Assembly: GCA_013397455.1 (NCBI GenBank)
Contig: VYZB01000276.1
Span: 240,146-304,145, forward strand
Source: Crotophaga sulcirostris
Taxonomy: Eukaryota; Chordata; Aves; Cuculiformes; Crotophagidae
Direction of reading: 5' to 3'
DNA length: 64,000 bases
Position 1 is the first letter of the stretch; every line of letters begins with the position of its first letter. Below the pieces are notes generated by a model that was given only the letters and a program-made list of their open reading frames with translations, searched no databases and was not told the DNA's origin. This document shows positions 12,375 to 24,137 of the stretch, one piece after another. A program made the position numbers and the translations under genes.

Positions 12375-13562
12375 GTGGGTAAAAAATGCACTTGCTTCTT
12401 TCCCACAAAGCTGTCTTTTCCCAAAAAGCTACTAGTTTTTTTATAAACTGCAGTACTATTCTTATTTGCTTTTTATCCTCTCTTGCTGTGAACTTCCCAC
12501 CACAAAGCTCACCCGGGACTTCTGCGTTGTGTGGTGTCAGTGGAAGGAGTCATCTGAAGAGTAATGATCTGAGTAGCCCCTGTGTCCCTGCTGATCCAGC
12601 TCCCCTAAAAGAAACTAAAAAATGATTTTCTAAGCAGAAGAGCCTGTGCATCTACAGCTTCTGGGAGTGGCTCAAAGCCAGGCTACCCTCTGCCGCTGTT
12701 ACCCAAGCAGATTTTAAAAAGGAAGGAAGACTAGATTTAGTTGATTATTGAGGTTGAGGAGAGCCATAGGTGCTGGAAGAAGCTGCATAAGTAATTTGGC
12801 AGATAGTGTTTTCCCTTTAGATTTAGGAAAAGAACCATTTTTCATCGTTTCTGTGGGGCATGCTCTGCTGATGGAGGTGCTGAATTCAAGCTGGGGCCTC
12901 ATAAATATCATGATGCTTCTCTGGATTTTATATACATGAACCTAGGCCAGATCCCAGCCAGTAATCATATGGTCTATATTCAGAATTTCTCTTGCTGTCA
13001 GAATATGCCAATTTTTTTCCCCCCCTAGAGTGTTCTTCCTTCATTTTGTGAGCTGTCAGCATTGCAAAAAAGTCTTTTGCTTTGCTCACAAGAAAGGCCA
13101 GTGATTTCTTTACAGCCAACAGTTCATACTCTTATGCCATTTTGTTTGAAAAGTCATTTAGAATATTATGAAAGCTGTCTTCTTCCACAAAGGTGCTCAT
13201 ACTGTCATGCTGCAGGGACTCTGATTTTTACCTGTTGGGTAAAAGGCATCCAAATACTATACGACTTTGCAAACCATTATAAATTATTTGGGGTAAGAAA
13301 AATATAATTAGGTTTGGGGGTTTGGTAACATGCTTAACATTAATCTCATGTTGAAAACCAGATGTATTTTCTCTGTCAGCAAAATCAGCATCGTTAATAA
13401 CTTTTAATGTAATTAGTGCTCTGTATTTCTGAAAGGCCCGTTCATCACCTAAACATCTGAAAATAATAGTCGCAATGGGAAGCAAGGGTTATACTGGGAA
13501 GGCAAGAGCACAGGAGTAAAATTCCCACCGGGTTAAGTCAAATCCTTTTGTATATTTTACAG
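12375..13562 (+). other. ROR1: ROR1 intron (1188 bp)
   Basis: The intron runs from donor gtgggt to acceptor tattttacag. It contains no recognisable repeat, RNA or exon. The small open frames in it look random. Confidence 0.9.
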
Positions 13563-13880
13563 CTGCCTTCACCATGATTGGCACTTCCAGCCATTTGTCA
13601 GATAAATGCTCCCAGTTTGCTATTCCTTCGCTGTGTCATTATGCCTTCCCCTACTGTGATGAGACCTCATCAGCTCCCAAGCCACGAGACCTGTGCCGTG
13701 ATGAATGTGAAATTCTGGAAAATGTCCTGTGTCAGACAGAGTATATTTTTGCAAGATCTAATCCCATGATTCTGATGAGATTAAAGCTGCCCAACTGCGA
13801 AGATCTTCCCCAGCCAGATAGCCCAGAAGCTGTCAATTGTATCCGGATTGGGATTCCAATGGCAGATCCCATAAATAAAA
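13563..13880 (+). CDS. ROR1: ROR1 exon: main part of Frizzled cysteine-rich domain
   Basis: The exon completes an Ala codon and reads [18 protein letters not shown] onward to [10 protein letters not shown], a near-exact match to ROR1. It encodes about 106 residues (43-149 of the visible partial protein). It contributes eight cysteines, giving the full set of ten for the Wnt-binding Frizzled-type domain with those of the preceding exon. The donor is aaaa|gtaagt at 13881, leaving one base of an Asn codon that the kringle exon completes, so the frame is verified across both junctions. The sequence has no frameshift or premature stop. Differences from the mammalian protein, as remembered, are few and conservative (for example SSAPKP and QPDSPEAV). 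The domain is extracellular. Confidence 0.97.
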
Positions 13881-14780
13881 GTAAGTGAAAACCGTTTGTG
13901 CCTCCGTGGAAAATGTCCTGCCGTGAAAATGCTGGCTGTAAGGGTTTGTGCATCAAAGTTAGAGCTAGTGCTGGGCTTTGCAGTCCTGCAGACACTGTGC
14001 TCTCCAAACTCACACTCTTCTCCCCTGGCTAGTGCAGAGTGGCCAGAAATTCACTAATGCTTTATCAGTTCCTCCTTTGGCTGCCCGTGGGCTCACACTA
14101 AATGCTGTTTGTCGTTTTCAGGTCTTTTCTAACTAATATAAAGCAGGAAACAAGGACAGTGTGAGCTCTATTTGAATACTGGGGAACACTGGTAACTTTA
14201 GACTCCGTGGCCTCCCACAGCAGCCCAGTGTGCTCCAGCAGGACCGTGGGTGCTGTGTAGTGGTGCTTGTCGGGACAAACTTTTGTAGGGGTCGGGTCCA
14301 TGACGGTCTCTACCTCATACAGCCTAATTTTAGGCATCGGCTGTGCTCACTCTCTGATCAGGCTGTGCTGCAGCCTGTTCTCAACCATTATACATCTGAA
14401 TAGGCAAATATAAAACATGGCTCCCACAAATTCTCCACCTTCATATGAAAATAATGGCTCCAATTCAGGTTCCCACTGTAGTTTTTACTTCTTTTGTGTA
14501 TCTTATATTAAAAACGCTTGGCATAAGCTGTTTTCATTACAGAAGCATAAGCTTTAAATCCTCCCAGGAATGTGAATGCAAAGCAGGCCCTGTGTTACAG
14601 CCGCAGCAAATTGGGAGCCCGTGCTCCCAAACTGGGTTTCCCAGCCGCGGGCCAGCAGCGGCGTGCGGGGGGATGCCAGCAGCGCACGCTCCAGCCAGCT
14701 CACTGCCCCCAGTGCCACGGCCATCTGCCTTACTGCCACCAACTATTGCTTTGGATTTTTATGTGGGTTTTTTTTTTCAG
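13881..14780 (+). other. ROR1: ROR1 intron (900 bp)
   Basis: Donor is gtaagt and acceptor is a long T-run ending tttcag at 14780. The last 170 bases become GC-rich (about 14610-14720), continuing into the kringle exon. No repeat or extra exon is recognised. Confidence 0.9.
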
Positions 14781-15026
14781 ATCACAAATGCTACAACAGC
14801 ACGGGAGTGGATTACCGGGGCACAGTGAGCGTGACCAGGTCGGGGCGGCAGTGCCAGCCGTGGAACTCGCAGTACCCCCACACCCACACGTTCACCGCCA
14901 TCAGGTACCCCGAGCTCAACGGGGGACACTCCTACTGCCGCAACCCGGGGAACCAGAAGGACGCCCCATGGTGCTTCACCTTAGATGAGAACTTTAAGTC
15001 CGAGCTTTGTGACGTCCCAGCATGTG
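14781..15026 (+). CDS. ROR1: ROR1 exon: kringle domain
   Basis: The exon encodes the single extracellular kringle domain, residues 149-231 of the visible partial protein. It begins [14 protein letters not shown] and ends CDVPAC, with the six cysteines that form the three kringle disulphides (in HKC, RQC, SYC, PWC, ELC, PAC). An N-glycosylation site (NST) is near the start. The kringle sits between the Frizzled and transmembrane segments, as in all ROR receptors. The donor is tgtg|gtaatg at 15027 and splits an Asp codon. The middle of the exon (about 14800-14965) uses almost only G/C third bases, unlike its own two ends and the neighbouring exons. The frame stays open 34 codons into the intron, so intron retention would make a soluble form. 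Confidence 0.97.
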
Positions 15027-16789
15027 GTAATGACTTGACCTTCTTTACATTTTGTTTCGGACAGGTGTCCCGCAAAACGGGGGCTCAGGGGAGCTGTTTC
15101 TTTTTTGAATCCCTGAAAAGAGATCCGTAGGAAAAGCCAACTGCAGTGTTTGTGGCTGGAGCCACAGCATCCCCACCCTGAGAAGACCTCTGAGCACTAA
15201 CTGCCCATGCAGCTGTCAAAGTGGGGGCATGAAAATATTTTACTGGGGAATACCTGAGCACTCACCAGAAGGTGGTGGAGCAGCAGGACGGTACCAGCTC
15301 AAGCGTCCCAAGTTTTCTAAGTTGCTGTTACAGTCGATACAACTCCTTAGTCCAAATGGAATCAGATCAGAGAAGTTGCTCTGTTGATGCTGGTTCACAA
15401 AGTGGTTATAAAGCATTCTCCCTTTCACTTGGCCTATTAAAAGCCATTTTAATAAATGCAAACCTAGCTTAACAGAGCTCAGACCTGGTTTAAAAAATAG
15501 AGATGATCTTGGCAGATCCTCTTAGCTGTCCTTTATGTTTACAGGCCTGCCATGGCTGCATTTTAGTTTTACAAAATGAACAAAAATGGAGATTCAGCTC
15601 TCACTTTATTCTGCTTTTCTGAGAACTGGGGAAAGAGATGGAAGACCTGAACAAATGGTTCCCAATTGTTTTATCTGCATTTAGAAATAAAAATATTGAT
15701 AGCATGCAAAAAAAAAAAGATACTATTGGCATGGGCATACCAGAAATGCGCCCAGAAATGTTCTGGAAATTCATGGTACAAAGTTTCACACAAGATTTTA
15801 TATTGTGTACCAGTCGTCACAGTAACATTACCTTTCCCCTTGGAAAGGAGACACCTTTTGATGTTACTGTTCGATAGCCAGAACCAAATTAAATTATTTC
15901 TGGTTATGGTTATGAACATTCCTGCAGTGAGACATGTTCTGAGCCTGCTCCAAAGTCTTTTTCAATTAATGGGAAGATGGGAATTGATGCCAAAATGGGA
16001 TCTAAATTATGTTCTTACTGAAAGAGTAGATCAGGGGAAAGGCAGACAGTCTGGGCTATATCGGGTCCATCTCAAACCCTCTCTAACATTCATATATGCT
16101 TTTTAGAGTCCTATATCTCTTTTGCTATTATTTCAGTGCATTGGACTTCAGTTATTTTCCATGTTAATTGGGCGCAGTGATAGACTGGCTATGCAAGAGT
16201 AGTTCAATCTATATAAACTATTCCGAAGATCTTTTTCAGCCCTTCAGGACAACACTCTGGATCCAAGTAGCCGTCAGCAGGACTCCCCTTAGCGTACTGT
16301 CGGCTCTTGGCTCTTTACCCTGGGAGCTGCACGGCTGCAAGCAAACACCTGGGCTCCTCGGGGTGAGGAGATGCAGCTGAGCTCCAGGGAGCTGGGACAG
16401 CTCGGTTTGGGCAGGCTCAGGGGTCTGCATGTCCACCACCAGTGGTGCTGTTGAGCTTTCTGTGTTCCACTGCACTGTCGCTGTACAGCCGTTCAGCTGG
16501 GTGCGTTTTGTGTTTTTCACAGCTTCTGGATAATTGGGTAATTAAGAGTTGATGGGGGAGCTGCTTGCCAGGCCCTCTAGATGGGCTCTGAGATCCCAGG
16601 ACTGACTCAGTCGTTTGATCTGAAAGAGCTGAAAGCAGGATGCTTTTGGACATGTTGCAAAAGTCTCTGATTTGAACGTTTTACTAGGTAATAAATGAGA
16701 TAGGCTGGCTGGCTCGAAGAGTTCCTGACAAGGGTTTTAATTACCTCTCACCACTGCCTTAAGTGGTACTCAGTGTAGAGCTGGGCTAT

Positions 16790-17110
16790 GTTCATTATTA
16801 TTCTAAATACAGACAAATAGAGCTATATCAGGTGAGCAGTAATCTAATTGTTAAGTGCTCATTTGCATATTAAAACCAAAGTCCCATGGGACTTGCATTC
16901 TGCTGGTTTTACACTGGCTGAAAGAGCCATTTCAGGCACATTTTAATAGGTATTGTGCATTCTGCCTCACCAGGACATGCCTGGATGGGAAATGGATTTA
17001 ATTAGCATGGCTCCCAAGAAACCTATTAACCTAATGAGGCTTCACGGCAGGGGCTGCTACTTAATAAGAATAATAATTCCCTTTGACTGGAGTAGCTCAG
17101 GTGATGAACT
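16790..17110. promoter_or_regulatory. Possible conserved intronic enhancer
   Basis: This AT-rich non-coding block contains a POU octamer atttgcat (16861-16868), several homeodomain cores (taattg, taattag, ttaataag) and a perfect 16-bp palindrome aagtcccatgggactt (16879-16894). It has no open frame and no repeat signature. The density of developmental transcription-factor words fits an enhancer, but conservation has not been tested. Confidence 0.3.
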
Positions 17111-18600
17111 AGTGCCCAGGTCTCTGTCTGCCTTGTGCTAATGCTTTCTTTTTCTTTCTTCAACTGTATCTTTCAGTTGTCTCACAAGCCGCAACAGATT
17201 CATTTCATAAAAGTTTGTCAACCTGAATATAGGAAGATGTGAAACTTGGAGCAATTCGAGCATGAGGCTTAGCAAAGACAAGCATAAGAAGGTTTGGAAG
17301 GAGAGAGGAAAGGCCCTGATTCTGTAGCCGTGCTAGAGGGCAGCAACTCAGGGAGGAAGCGTGCAGGGGGTCTGCATTGCAGAGCTGGACACTGGCTGAG
17401 GAGAGCACCCACTGCCCTTCTGCTGGGCATGGGGAGACCTGATGGGGACAGTGCTTTAGTCCTGTCTTGTTTCCCAAAGGCTCTAGAAATACATGGACTG
17501 TCTCTCCTCTCAATTAAAAACCAGATGGCACAACTTAATCTAAAGAGTGGTGAAAACTGAGTGTGGGGGAGCAGGGCAGTGCGAGCCTGTAAGAGGGAGA
17601 GGGGTTGTGCAAAGTGACATCCAGAACCATTTGAACTTTGCCTCTGTCACAATTTGAGTCAAGCCCAAGTTTCAGATCAAGTTGATGTTTAATTAAATGC
17701 ATAAAAGATATCTGTGTGGGCTGCTAAGCACTTCTACAAATTCAGCCTGGAAAACACAGACAAACAAACTGAAATGACCCTGTAGCAGTAATAAACCATT
17801 CCCCTCTCTGCCAGAATGCACTCAGCCTGATGCTGCCGCAGGCTTTCTCCATCTCTCTCAGAAACAACCAGGCTGTGGCCACCAGTCCTGCAGCTCAAGG
17901 TGATCCTGACAGTTCCGGGGGTGTCCTATAGTTAGTGTGTTAATCCATGTGTAACTGTACCCTCAGCTTTATGATTGCTCCTGGAAATCCCAGAGCAAAG
18001 CAGGCTTCAGGCTCCAAAGAGCAGTGGGACGGGAAGGTATGTCCTTGTCAGCGCGAGCAGGTGCTGCAGGAACAGGAGGATGTGAGCTCCTTCCCAAAGC
18101 CTCTTCCTGCTTCCCCACTGCTCCTTTCCTAAGCGGTGTGCCCTGTGACACCAGAGCTGCCTGCAGGGAGGGGAATGGCTGATGTCCTGGCTATGCCTTG
18201 CTGGGCACTGGTAGAGAGGGTTTCTTGTTTCTAAAATCGATCGCGCCCTCCTCAGGTGTGAACAGAGCTGCCTGTGGAGGGAGCAGATATTGCAGCTGGC
18301 ATTTGCACTAGGTTAAATAAACCAGCTTCCCAACCTTTTCCAGATCCTTCTTTTTTTAACCAGGCTCTAGCTTTCCTTTCAGCTATCCCTGTCCTTTGTG
18401 CCAGCATTTGCCACCCTATTAGTGTATAAGAGGGGTGGGTTTTCCCTTTAGCCCGTTAAATCTTGGTAAGACCAAGTCCTCAGTATGTAAGATTTTTGTT
18501 TTTAAGATTATGCTACAGATTTTTATCTGTGTTGAGGATTTTTGAATGCCTCTCCTTACTTTCTGGGATAAAATAACAGGACTGTTCTCTATTTCTTGCC

Positions 18601-18650
18601 ATTTCCATGTATTTCCTCCCATTTCCCTGCATTTCCTCCTATTTCCCAGG
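18601..18650. repeat. 10-bp tandem repeat, five units of ATTTCCnnnn
   Basis: Five consecutive 10-base units all start atttcc: atttccatgt, atttcctccc, atttccctgc, atttcctcct, atttcccagg. On the minus strand each gives GGAAAT, an ETS/STAT-like core repeated at one helical turn. It is intronic and could be a small minisatellite by chance or a clustered binding site. Confidence 0.75.
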
Positions 18651-19212
18651 TGTTCTCCATTTCTTCTGTTCCAGAGTCCCTAATCATGCTGCTCCTGCAC
18701 CTAAACCTAACCAGAAAATAAGTTCTCATTGCACATGTTGTTTGTTCCAGTGCCCTAGGTGGCCACACAAATGCTTTAGCCAATGCTAGGAGATGTTGGG
18801 AACAGGAGACTGGAAATAAATAGGGGAATAAAACTGTCCTTTTTAGTGGCTCTCCCGATTTTTGTTGGATTAAGGTAACTATGGCACTGAAACCTAATAT
18901 ATGTATTAAAATAAGGGGTCCATAATCCCTCTGGAGTCTTTCTTCCATAAGATATTTTAGAAATTAATTTTTCTGTGGACCTGAACTAGGCCATTACTTC
19001 ATTTCATCTCAAGCACTAGCCACTGCACAGTATTCAGGTGTTGCATGATCATAGGCAGGTTTGAACTGACATGCTGCAGGGAAATTGTTCCTGGCCATTC
19101 TGTGTATTACCTGAATGTTTTATTCTTCTTTACACTTCTAATTGACCCAGGGATATATTTGAATCTGTGGGATACTTCATTCATCATGTTGTTTTCTTTT
19201 TTTCTGAACCAG

Positions 19213-19424
19213 ATTATAAGGATTCCAAAGAAAAGAACAAAATGGAAATCCTGTATATCCTAGTGCCAAGTGTTACTATTCCCCTGGCCATAGCCTTGCT
19301 CTTCTTCTTCATCTGTATTTGTCGCAACAATCAGAAGTCATCCTCCCCTCCTGTTCAAAGACAGCCCAAACACGTAAGAGGACAAAATGTGGAGATGTCA
19401 ATGCTCAACGCCTACAAACCAAAG
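19213..19424 (+). CDS. ROR1: ROR1 exon: transmembrane and juxtamembrane region
   Basis: The exon completes an Asp codon and reads YKDSKEKNKMEILYILVPS and onward, encoding residues 231-301 of the visible partial protein. A hydrophobic segment of about 25 residues (from ILYILVP to FFFICIC) is the single membrane pass. It is followed by basic juxtamembrane residues (RNNQK) that mark the cytoplasmic side, and by MSMLNAYKPK, which leads into the kinase exon. The acceptor is ctgaaccag at 19212 and the donor is aaag|gtaatc at 19425, phase 0. The sequence is very close to mammalian ROR1. Reading on into the intron adds twelve codons before a stop, so retention would yield a membrane-anchored form lacking the pseudokinase. 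Confidence 0.97.
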
Positions 19425-22400
19425 GTAATCCCTCATTTCTGCATCAACATTTGCTGTCTGTAAAGGCAGGGAGTGAGATGCTTTGATCAACTCAGCACTG
19501 AAATATTGAGCTGATTTCCATCTTGCAGTTCCTACTGGTGCTTTTAGCTCTGGTTTTTGTAAGGACTTTTCTCAGCAGCAGCGTAGCAAGTGTGCTGGAC
19601 CTGTGAAGGTAACTCCTGTGTTTCCATGTGTCTGAATAAATAGGAGCTGGAGTTATTTTAAAGAAAGCAACGCATTAATAGAGCCTCTCGAATTTGCCTC
19701 ATTTCAGTTAGAAAGTAGTGTAGATAAAGAGGTGATTCAGCTTTTTCTCGTGAGAGTTTTTTCGTGGGTCTGCTGTAGTCATGTGTCATGTCTCACTCAA
19801 CTGAAGTCACTTCGGAAAGATTGGTTTCTTTTTCAGGCTTCCTCATTCTCTCAGTTATAAAGAGAAGTTACCCAAACAGAGCCTCCAAAGTCTGCCAGCA
19901 GTTCTGGCCAGCAGAGCTGATGTGTAGCAGGTCTTGTTGCTGGTATTGTTTTGCTTCAGTGTAGCCCCAGGTTCAAGAAGCATTTTTAAAAATCATTTAA
20001 GGTTTAAATGTGATTCACCTTGAACTTGAGTTTACTGGCCAGGCAGGCTGTGTGGATCCCCCCGCTTCAGGGCTGTAACTGCCTTCTGCCACCTATGGGC
20101 AGGATGATGCCTTGGAAAGAGCATTGGCCTTGTTTTTCCCTCTGTGCCAGTTCTCTTCAGCAACTTCATGGAGATTGTTCTTCTGAAGCACTTCAGATTA
20201 AAATCAGTATCTACAAGTAATTGGAAAAGAAACTGTGTCGGCTGTAGTATCTGAAACAGTCAGGCATGCCTTGAGTCAGCTGTTATTTTTGTTAGAAAAT
20301 ACCATAAGAAAATGAATCCAAATTCTGATTTTATTGAGTTTCAGCAATATGAACTCTAATCTTCAAATATTTCTGCCGCAGGTATTCTTTCAGCAGAGCT
20401 AATCACTCAACATCATGAAAGGTTACCGCTGTATTTCAGAAGCTGAATAAGTTCTGGAGTAATTTTCTTCTTAAGTTCAGCAAAGCAGCTATGGGATGCT
20501 GCTGTTGCTTGCTCTTAGATGTCAAGTTTACAGAATTAGGTTAGGAAGAGTTAGTTGTGGCAGCCTAGGGAAAACAACTTTAGTAGCTGTGTCCTTTGAG
20601 GCATCTTGCATCCAACCTCCATGGAATATTTTGTTAGATTTGAATTTGCTTCTTGGCCCGTATTCTGCTAGATACCTGGGGTACAATCCTGGCTAAACTG
20701 GAGATACTGGGAACGACAGCGTTGTTTTAATGTCCCATTTCCCACCTGGACCGCTGATGCACGATGCCTTATGCACACGACAAAGGAAAGCAACTTGCCC
20801 AGAAGTGTTTGCAAATATAGACTGCACTGTTTTCTTTTTATGTTCAAAGCAGAATGCTGCAAAATGTTTTCCATCTTATTTATGCTAATTCTGTATTTTC
20901 CTTCTGGGAAGTCCAACCCTGCCTGTCTCAAGTGTTTTGATTGCCTTTCAAACAAAATTTTAAAAGAAAGGAAGTGGAATCCTATTTTTAAATACTGTGT
21001 CCAGTGTTAATGTCAACTTTGGGTAAGAAAATGCTTACACTTCAACCTCCAACTGAGGTAGATGTGTGTTTGCTTGTACAAATAAAAATGTTAGTATTTC
21101 ATCCAAAAGCCTGTTTCAGTTTTAAGGGGTTTTAATTGCCTTCAAAAAATATAATAAACTAAACTGGTCTTGTCATTCACCTAATGGAAGGAGCCGATAA
21201 AGAGATAGAGGCAGTGGGCTTCGCTCCTTCTGCTCTGCCTTTGTACTGGGTTTACTTTGGCCTGCTGCCTCAGATGTATTTTACACTTCTTTACGTTTTG
21301 TACACCGATGTATGACAAATACTTGTCAAACAAAAACTAAGCAGATTTATAAGCGCTTAACTTGAAATGAGCCCTTCCTGCCAAAACTTTATGACTTCAT
21401 TTTCTTTCATAGTTTTCCACTATGTTGGTTCAAACAGACGAACCCAGCCTCAGGTCAGACAGAGGTCATTTCACTTTCATTACTAAAATATAATTTACAA
21501 TATGCCAGACCTAAACAAGTTTTAGCCTAAAGGATTTGTATAATATAAACCATCTGTTCCTCAACAATATAGCTAATTTCCTGCCGTCACTGTACAGTCT
21601 ACTGCCTGCCTGCTTAAATGGCTTTATTATCATTGTTATTACTATTATTATTACTAATGCAGCATTTGTCTAGAAGTCGTAAGTGCTCAATATGATTAGA
21701 ATTCATTTATTTTAAACTGTCATTTTTTTAATGATTTTTTTAAAACCTCATTTCTTTTACTGTATTGCTACTGTAAAGCTGCCATTATATTCTTTCAGGA
21801 ATGCAAATGCTAATGTTTATACTAATTATGGAACATAGATCACAAACTCATTAGCTTTAAATTACTACCTGTGATTATACTGAGGACCCTAAATGAGTAG
21901 GCTTGGGTTTAGGTGTTACAAGCACATGTGGAAGCTAACGCCTGAAAATATTACATCTTTTTTGTGGCCTAAGAGTGAATATATGCACCCAGAATAACAA
22001 CAGAGTTTTAAAAAAGCTTACCTTTGTTCCTTGACCACTATCTTATTTTACCAGCCAACTCTGTCCTGCATGTTTCAGAATGGAAAATTCAGTCAAGTGT
22101 GAACAGAAATAGTCTCTACTGTTTATTGAAGGCTTAGTAGCAAAGTTGAGGAGGAATTGCCTACAAGGACAAAGTTTAAAAAAAAAAGTTTTCTGCTGAA
22201 ACTTTAGGCCTGAGCCAGAGAACACTTCAGCATGTGCTTAGGTGAAGTATGTGAATTGCCTCAGTCCCCCAAATTATTCAGATTCAATTTTAGGTATATA
22301 AATACCCAAGCCCAAGTATATAAATGCCTTTGCTGAAATGCTGACGATTCCTGCATAAATTTAGATTTAATACTTACTACTTTTATCTGATCTTGTGGAG

Positions 22401-22712
22401 AGGGTAAAAAGTGATCCTGAATTTGGGTTTGCAGCATGGTGCACAGAGCTGAGGGGCCGCTCAGCCCTGAGCTATGCTGCTGTTGGGGTACAGGTGTGCC
22501 TCAGGCTGTACCTGGCGTGGACTGATGCCCTCACTCCAGTGTCCACATCTCACAGGGCTGAGCAGGATTGTTGCCACCTGGGTGTGTGACCCAGGGAGTT
22601 CCTGTGTTGGTCAGCTTGGCTTTCAGACATCCTGTGTGAAAAGATCTTTTACTTAAAAATATGTATTCAGTCCTGGTTTTCTGACTTGTTTTTGCTGCTG
22701 TTTCTTTAATAG
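19425..22712 (+). other. ROR1: ROR1 intron (3288 bp)
   Basis: Donor is gtaatc and acceptor is tttctttaatag. It holds an AATAAA at 19635-19640, an imperfect ATT microsatellite at 21624-21656 and a possible conserved block at 21590-21910. No other exon was recognised. Confidence 0.9.
21590..21910. promoter_or_regulatory. Possible conserved intronic element with octamer
   Basis: The block starts with an imperfect ATT microsatellite (21624-21656) and carries a perfect POU octamer atgcaaat at 21801-21808, followed by ctaatg and actaattatgg homeodomain cores. It is AT-rich, non-coding and about 900 bases upstream of the kinase exon. It could be an enhancer or simply AT-rich intron. Confidence 0.3.
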
Positions 22713-24137
22713 AGTAAGGCTAAGGAGTTGCCTCTTTCTGCGGTTCGTTTCATGGAAGAACTGGGTGAATGTGCTTTTGGCAAGATCTACAAGGGACATC
22801 TCTACCTTCCGGGCATGGATCACGCTCAGCTCGTGGCTATCAAGACACTAAAAGATTTTAACAACCCCCAGCAGTGGGCAGAGTTCCAGCAAGAAGCATC
22901 TCTCATGGCTGAGCTCCACCACCCTAATATCGTTTGCCTCTTAGGTGTTGTGACCCAGGAGCAACCTGTCTGCATGCTTTTTGAGTACATGAACCAAGGA
23001 GACCTCCATGAGTTTCTCATCATGCGATCGCCGCATTCAGATGTTGGATGCAGCAGTGATGAAGATGGGACTGTAAAATCCAGCCTGGACCACGGGGATT
23101 TCCTACATATTGCAGTCCAGATTGCAGCAGGGATGGAGTACTTATCAAGTCATTTTTTTGTCCATAAAGATCTCGCCGCTCGTAACATCTTAATTGGAGA
23201 ACAACTTCACGTGAAAATTTCAGACCTTGGACTCTCAAGAGAAATCTACTCGGCAGATTATTACAGAGTTCAGAACAAGTCTCTCTTGCCAATTCGCTGG
23301 ATGCCACCAGAGGCAATTATGTATGGCAAGTTCTCTTCCGACTCAGATATTTGGTCATTTGGAGTTGTTTTATGGGAAATATTCAGCTTTGGACTTCAAC
23401 CATATTACGGATTTAGTAACCAAGAAGTCATAGAGATGATCAGGAAAAGACAACTGCTGCCATGCTCTGAAGACTGTCCTCCCAGAATGTATAGCCTGAT
23501 GACAGAGTGCTGGCATGATCTGCCATCCCGGAGGCCACGATTTAAAGAAATCCATGCCAGGCTGCGCTCGTGGGAGGGTCTTTCAAGTCACACTAGTTCT
23601 ACTACCCCCTCCGGTGGGAATGCCACCACGCAAACAACTTCCCTCAGCGCAAGTCCCGTTAGTAACCTCAGTAATCCCCGGTACCCTAACTACATGTTTC
23701 CAGCACAAGGTATACCACAAGGCCAAATTGCCGGGTTCATCGGACCCCCGATACCTCAAAACCAGCGATATATCCCGATCAATGGGTACCCGATTCCACC
23801 AGGATATGCTGCTTTTCCAGCTGCCCACTACCAGCCACAAGGTCCCCCCAGGGTAATCCAGCACTGTCCTCCACCAAAGAGTCGTTCTCCCAGCAGTGCC
23901 AGCGGATCGACGAGCACAGGTCACGTCACTAGTTTGCCATCTTCAGGATCCAACCAGGAAGCAAATATTCCTTTGCTATCTCACATGTCAATTCCTAGTC
24001 ATCCGGGGGGAATCGGTATAACAGTGTTTGGAAACAAAACTCAAAAACCGTACAAAATTGACTCAAAGCAGCCTTCCCTATTAGGAGACTCCAGCATCCA
24101 TGGACCTAACGATTCTATGATTTCAGCTGAATTGTAA
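22713..24137 (+). CDS. ROR1: ROR1 last exon: pseudokinase and C-terminal tail
   Basis: This exon encodes the final 474 residues and the TAA stop (24135-24137). It starts [18 protein letters not shown] at a phase-0 acceptor, so the visible ATG-less start is correct for an internal exon. The kinase fold spans exon residues 13 to about 285. The glycine loop is GECAFG, with Cys where active kinases have the second Gly. VAIK lysine is residue 44, the catalytic loop reads HKDLAARN (residues 151-158) instead of HRD, and the DFG motif is DLG (171-173). These are the established ROR1 pseudokinase changes. The tail has a Ser/Thr-rich part ([17 protein letters not shown]), a Pro-rich part (GPPIPQ to CPPPKSR), a second Ser/Thr-rich part and ends MISAEL. 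No break is present. It scaffolds Wnt5a signalling at the membrane. Confidence 0.98.
   Translation, partial: SKAKELPLSAVRFMEELGECAFGKIYKGHLYLPGMDHAQLVAIKTLKDFNNPQQWAEFQQEASLMAELHHPNIVCLLGVVTQEQPVCMLFEYMNQGDLHEFLIMRSPHSDVGCSSDEDGTVKSSLDHGDFLHIAVQIAAGMEYLSSHFFVHKDLAARNILIGEQLHVKISDLGLSREIYSADYYRVQNKSLLPIRWMPPEAIMYGKFSSDSDIWSFGVVLWEIFSFGLQPYYGFSNQEVIEMIRKRQLLPCSEDCPPRMYSLMTECWHDLPSRRPRFKEIHARLRSWEGLSSHTSSTTPSGGNATTQTTSLSASPVSNLSNPRYPNYMFPAQGIPQGQIAGFIGPPIPQNQRYIPINGYPIPPGYAAFPAAHYQPQGPPRVIQHCPPPKSRSPSSASGSTSTGHVTSLPSSGSNQEANIPLLSHMSIPSHPGGIGITVFGNKTQKPYKIDSKQPSLLGDSSIHGPNDSMISAEL

Larger units (their letters stand above)
15027..19212 (+). other. ROR1: ROR1 intron (4186 bp)
   Basis: The intron runs from gtaatg to ctgaaccag. 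It contains a candidate AATAAA at 15451-15456 that could serve a retained-intron transcript, an octamer-bearing possible enhancer around 16790-17110 and a 10-bp periodic repeat at 18601-18650. Otherwise I see nothing coding. Confidence 0.85.
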
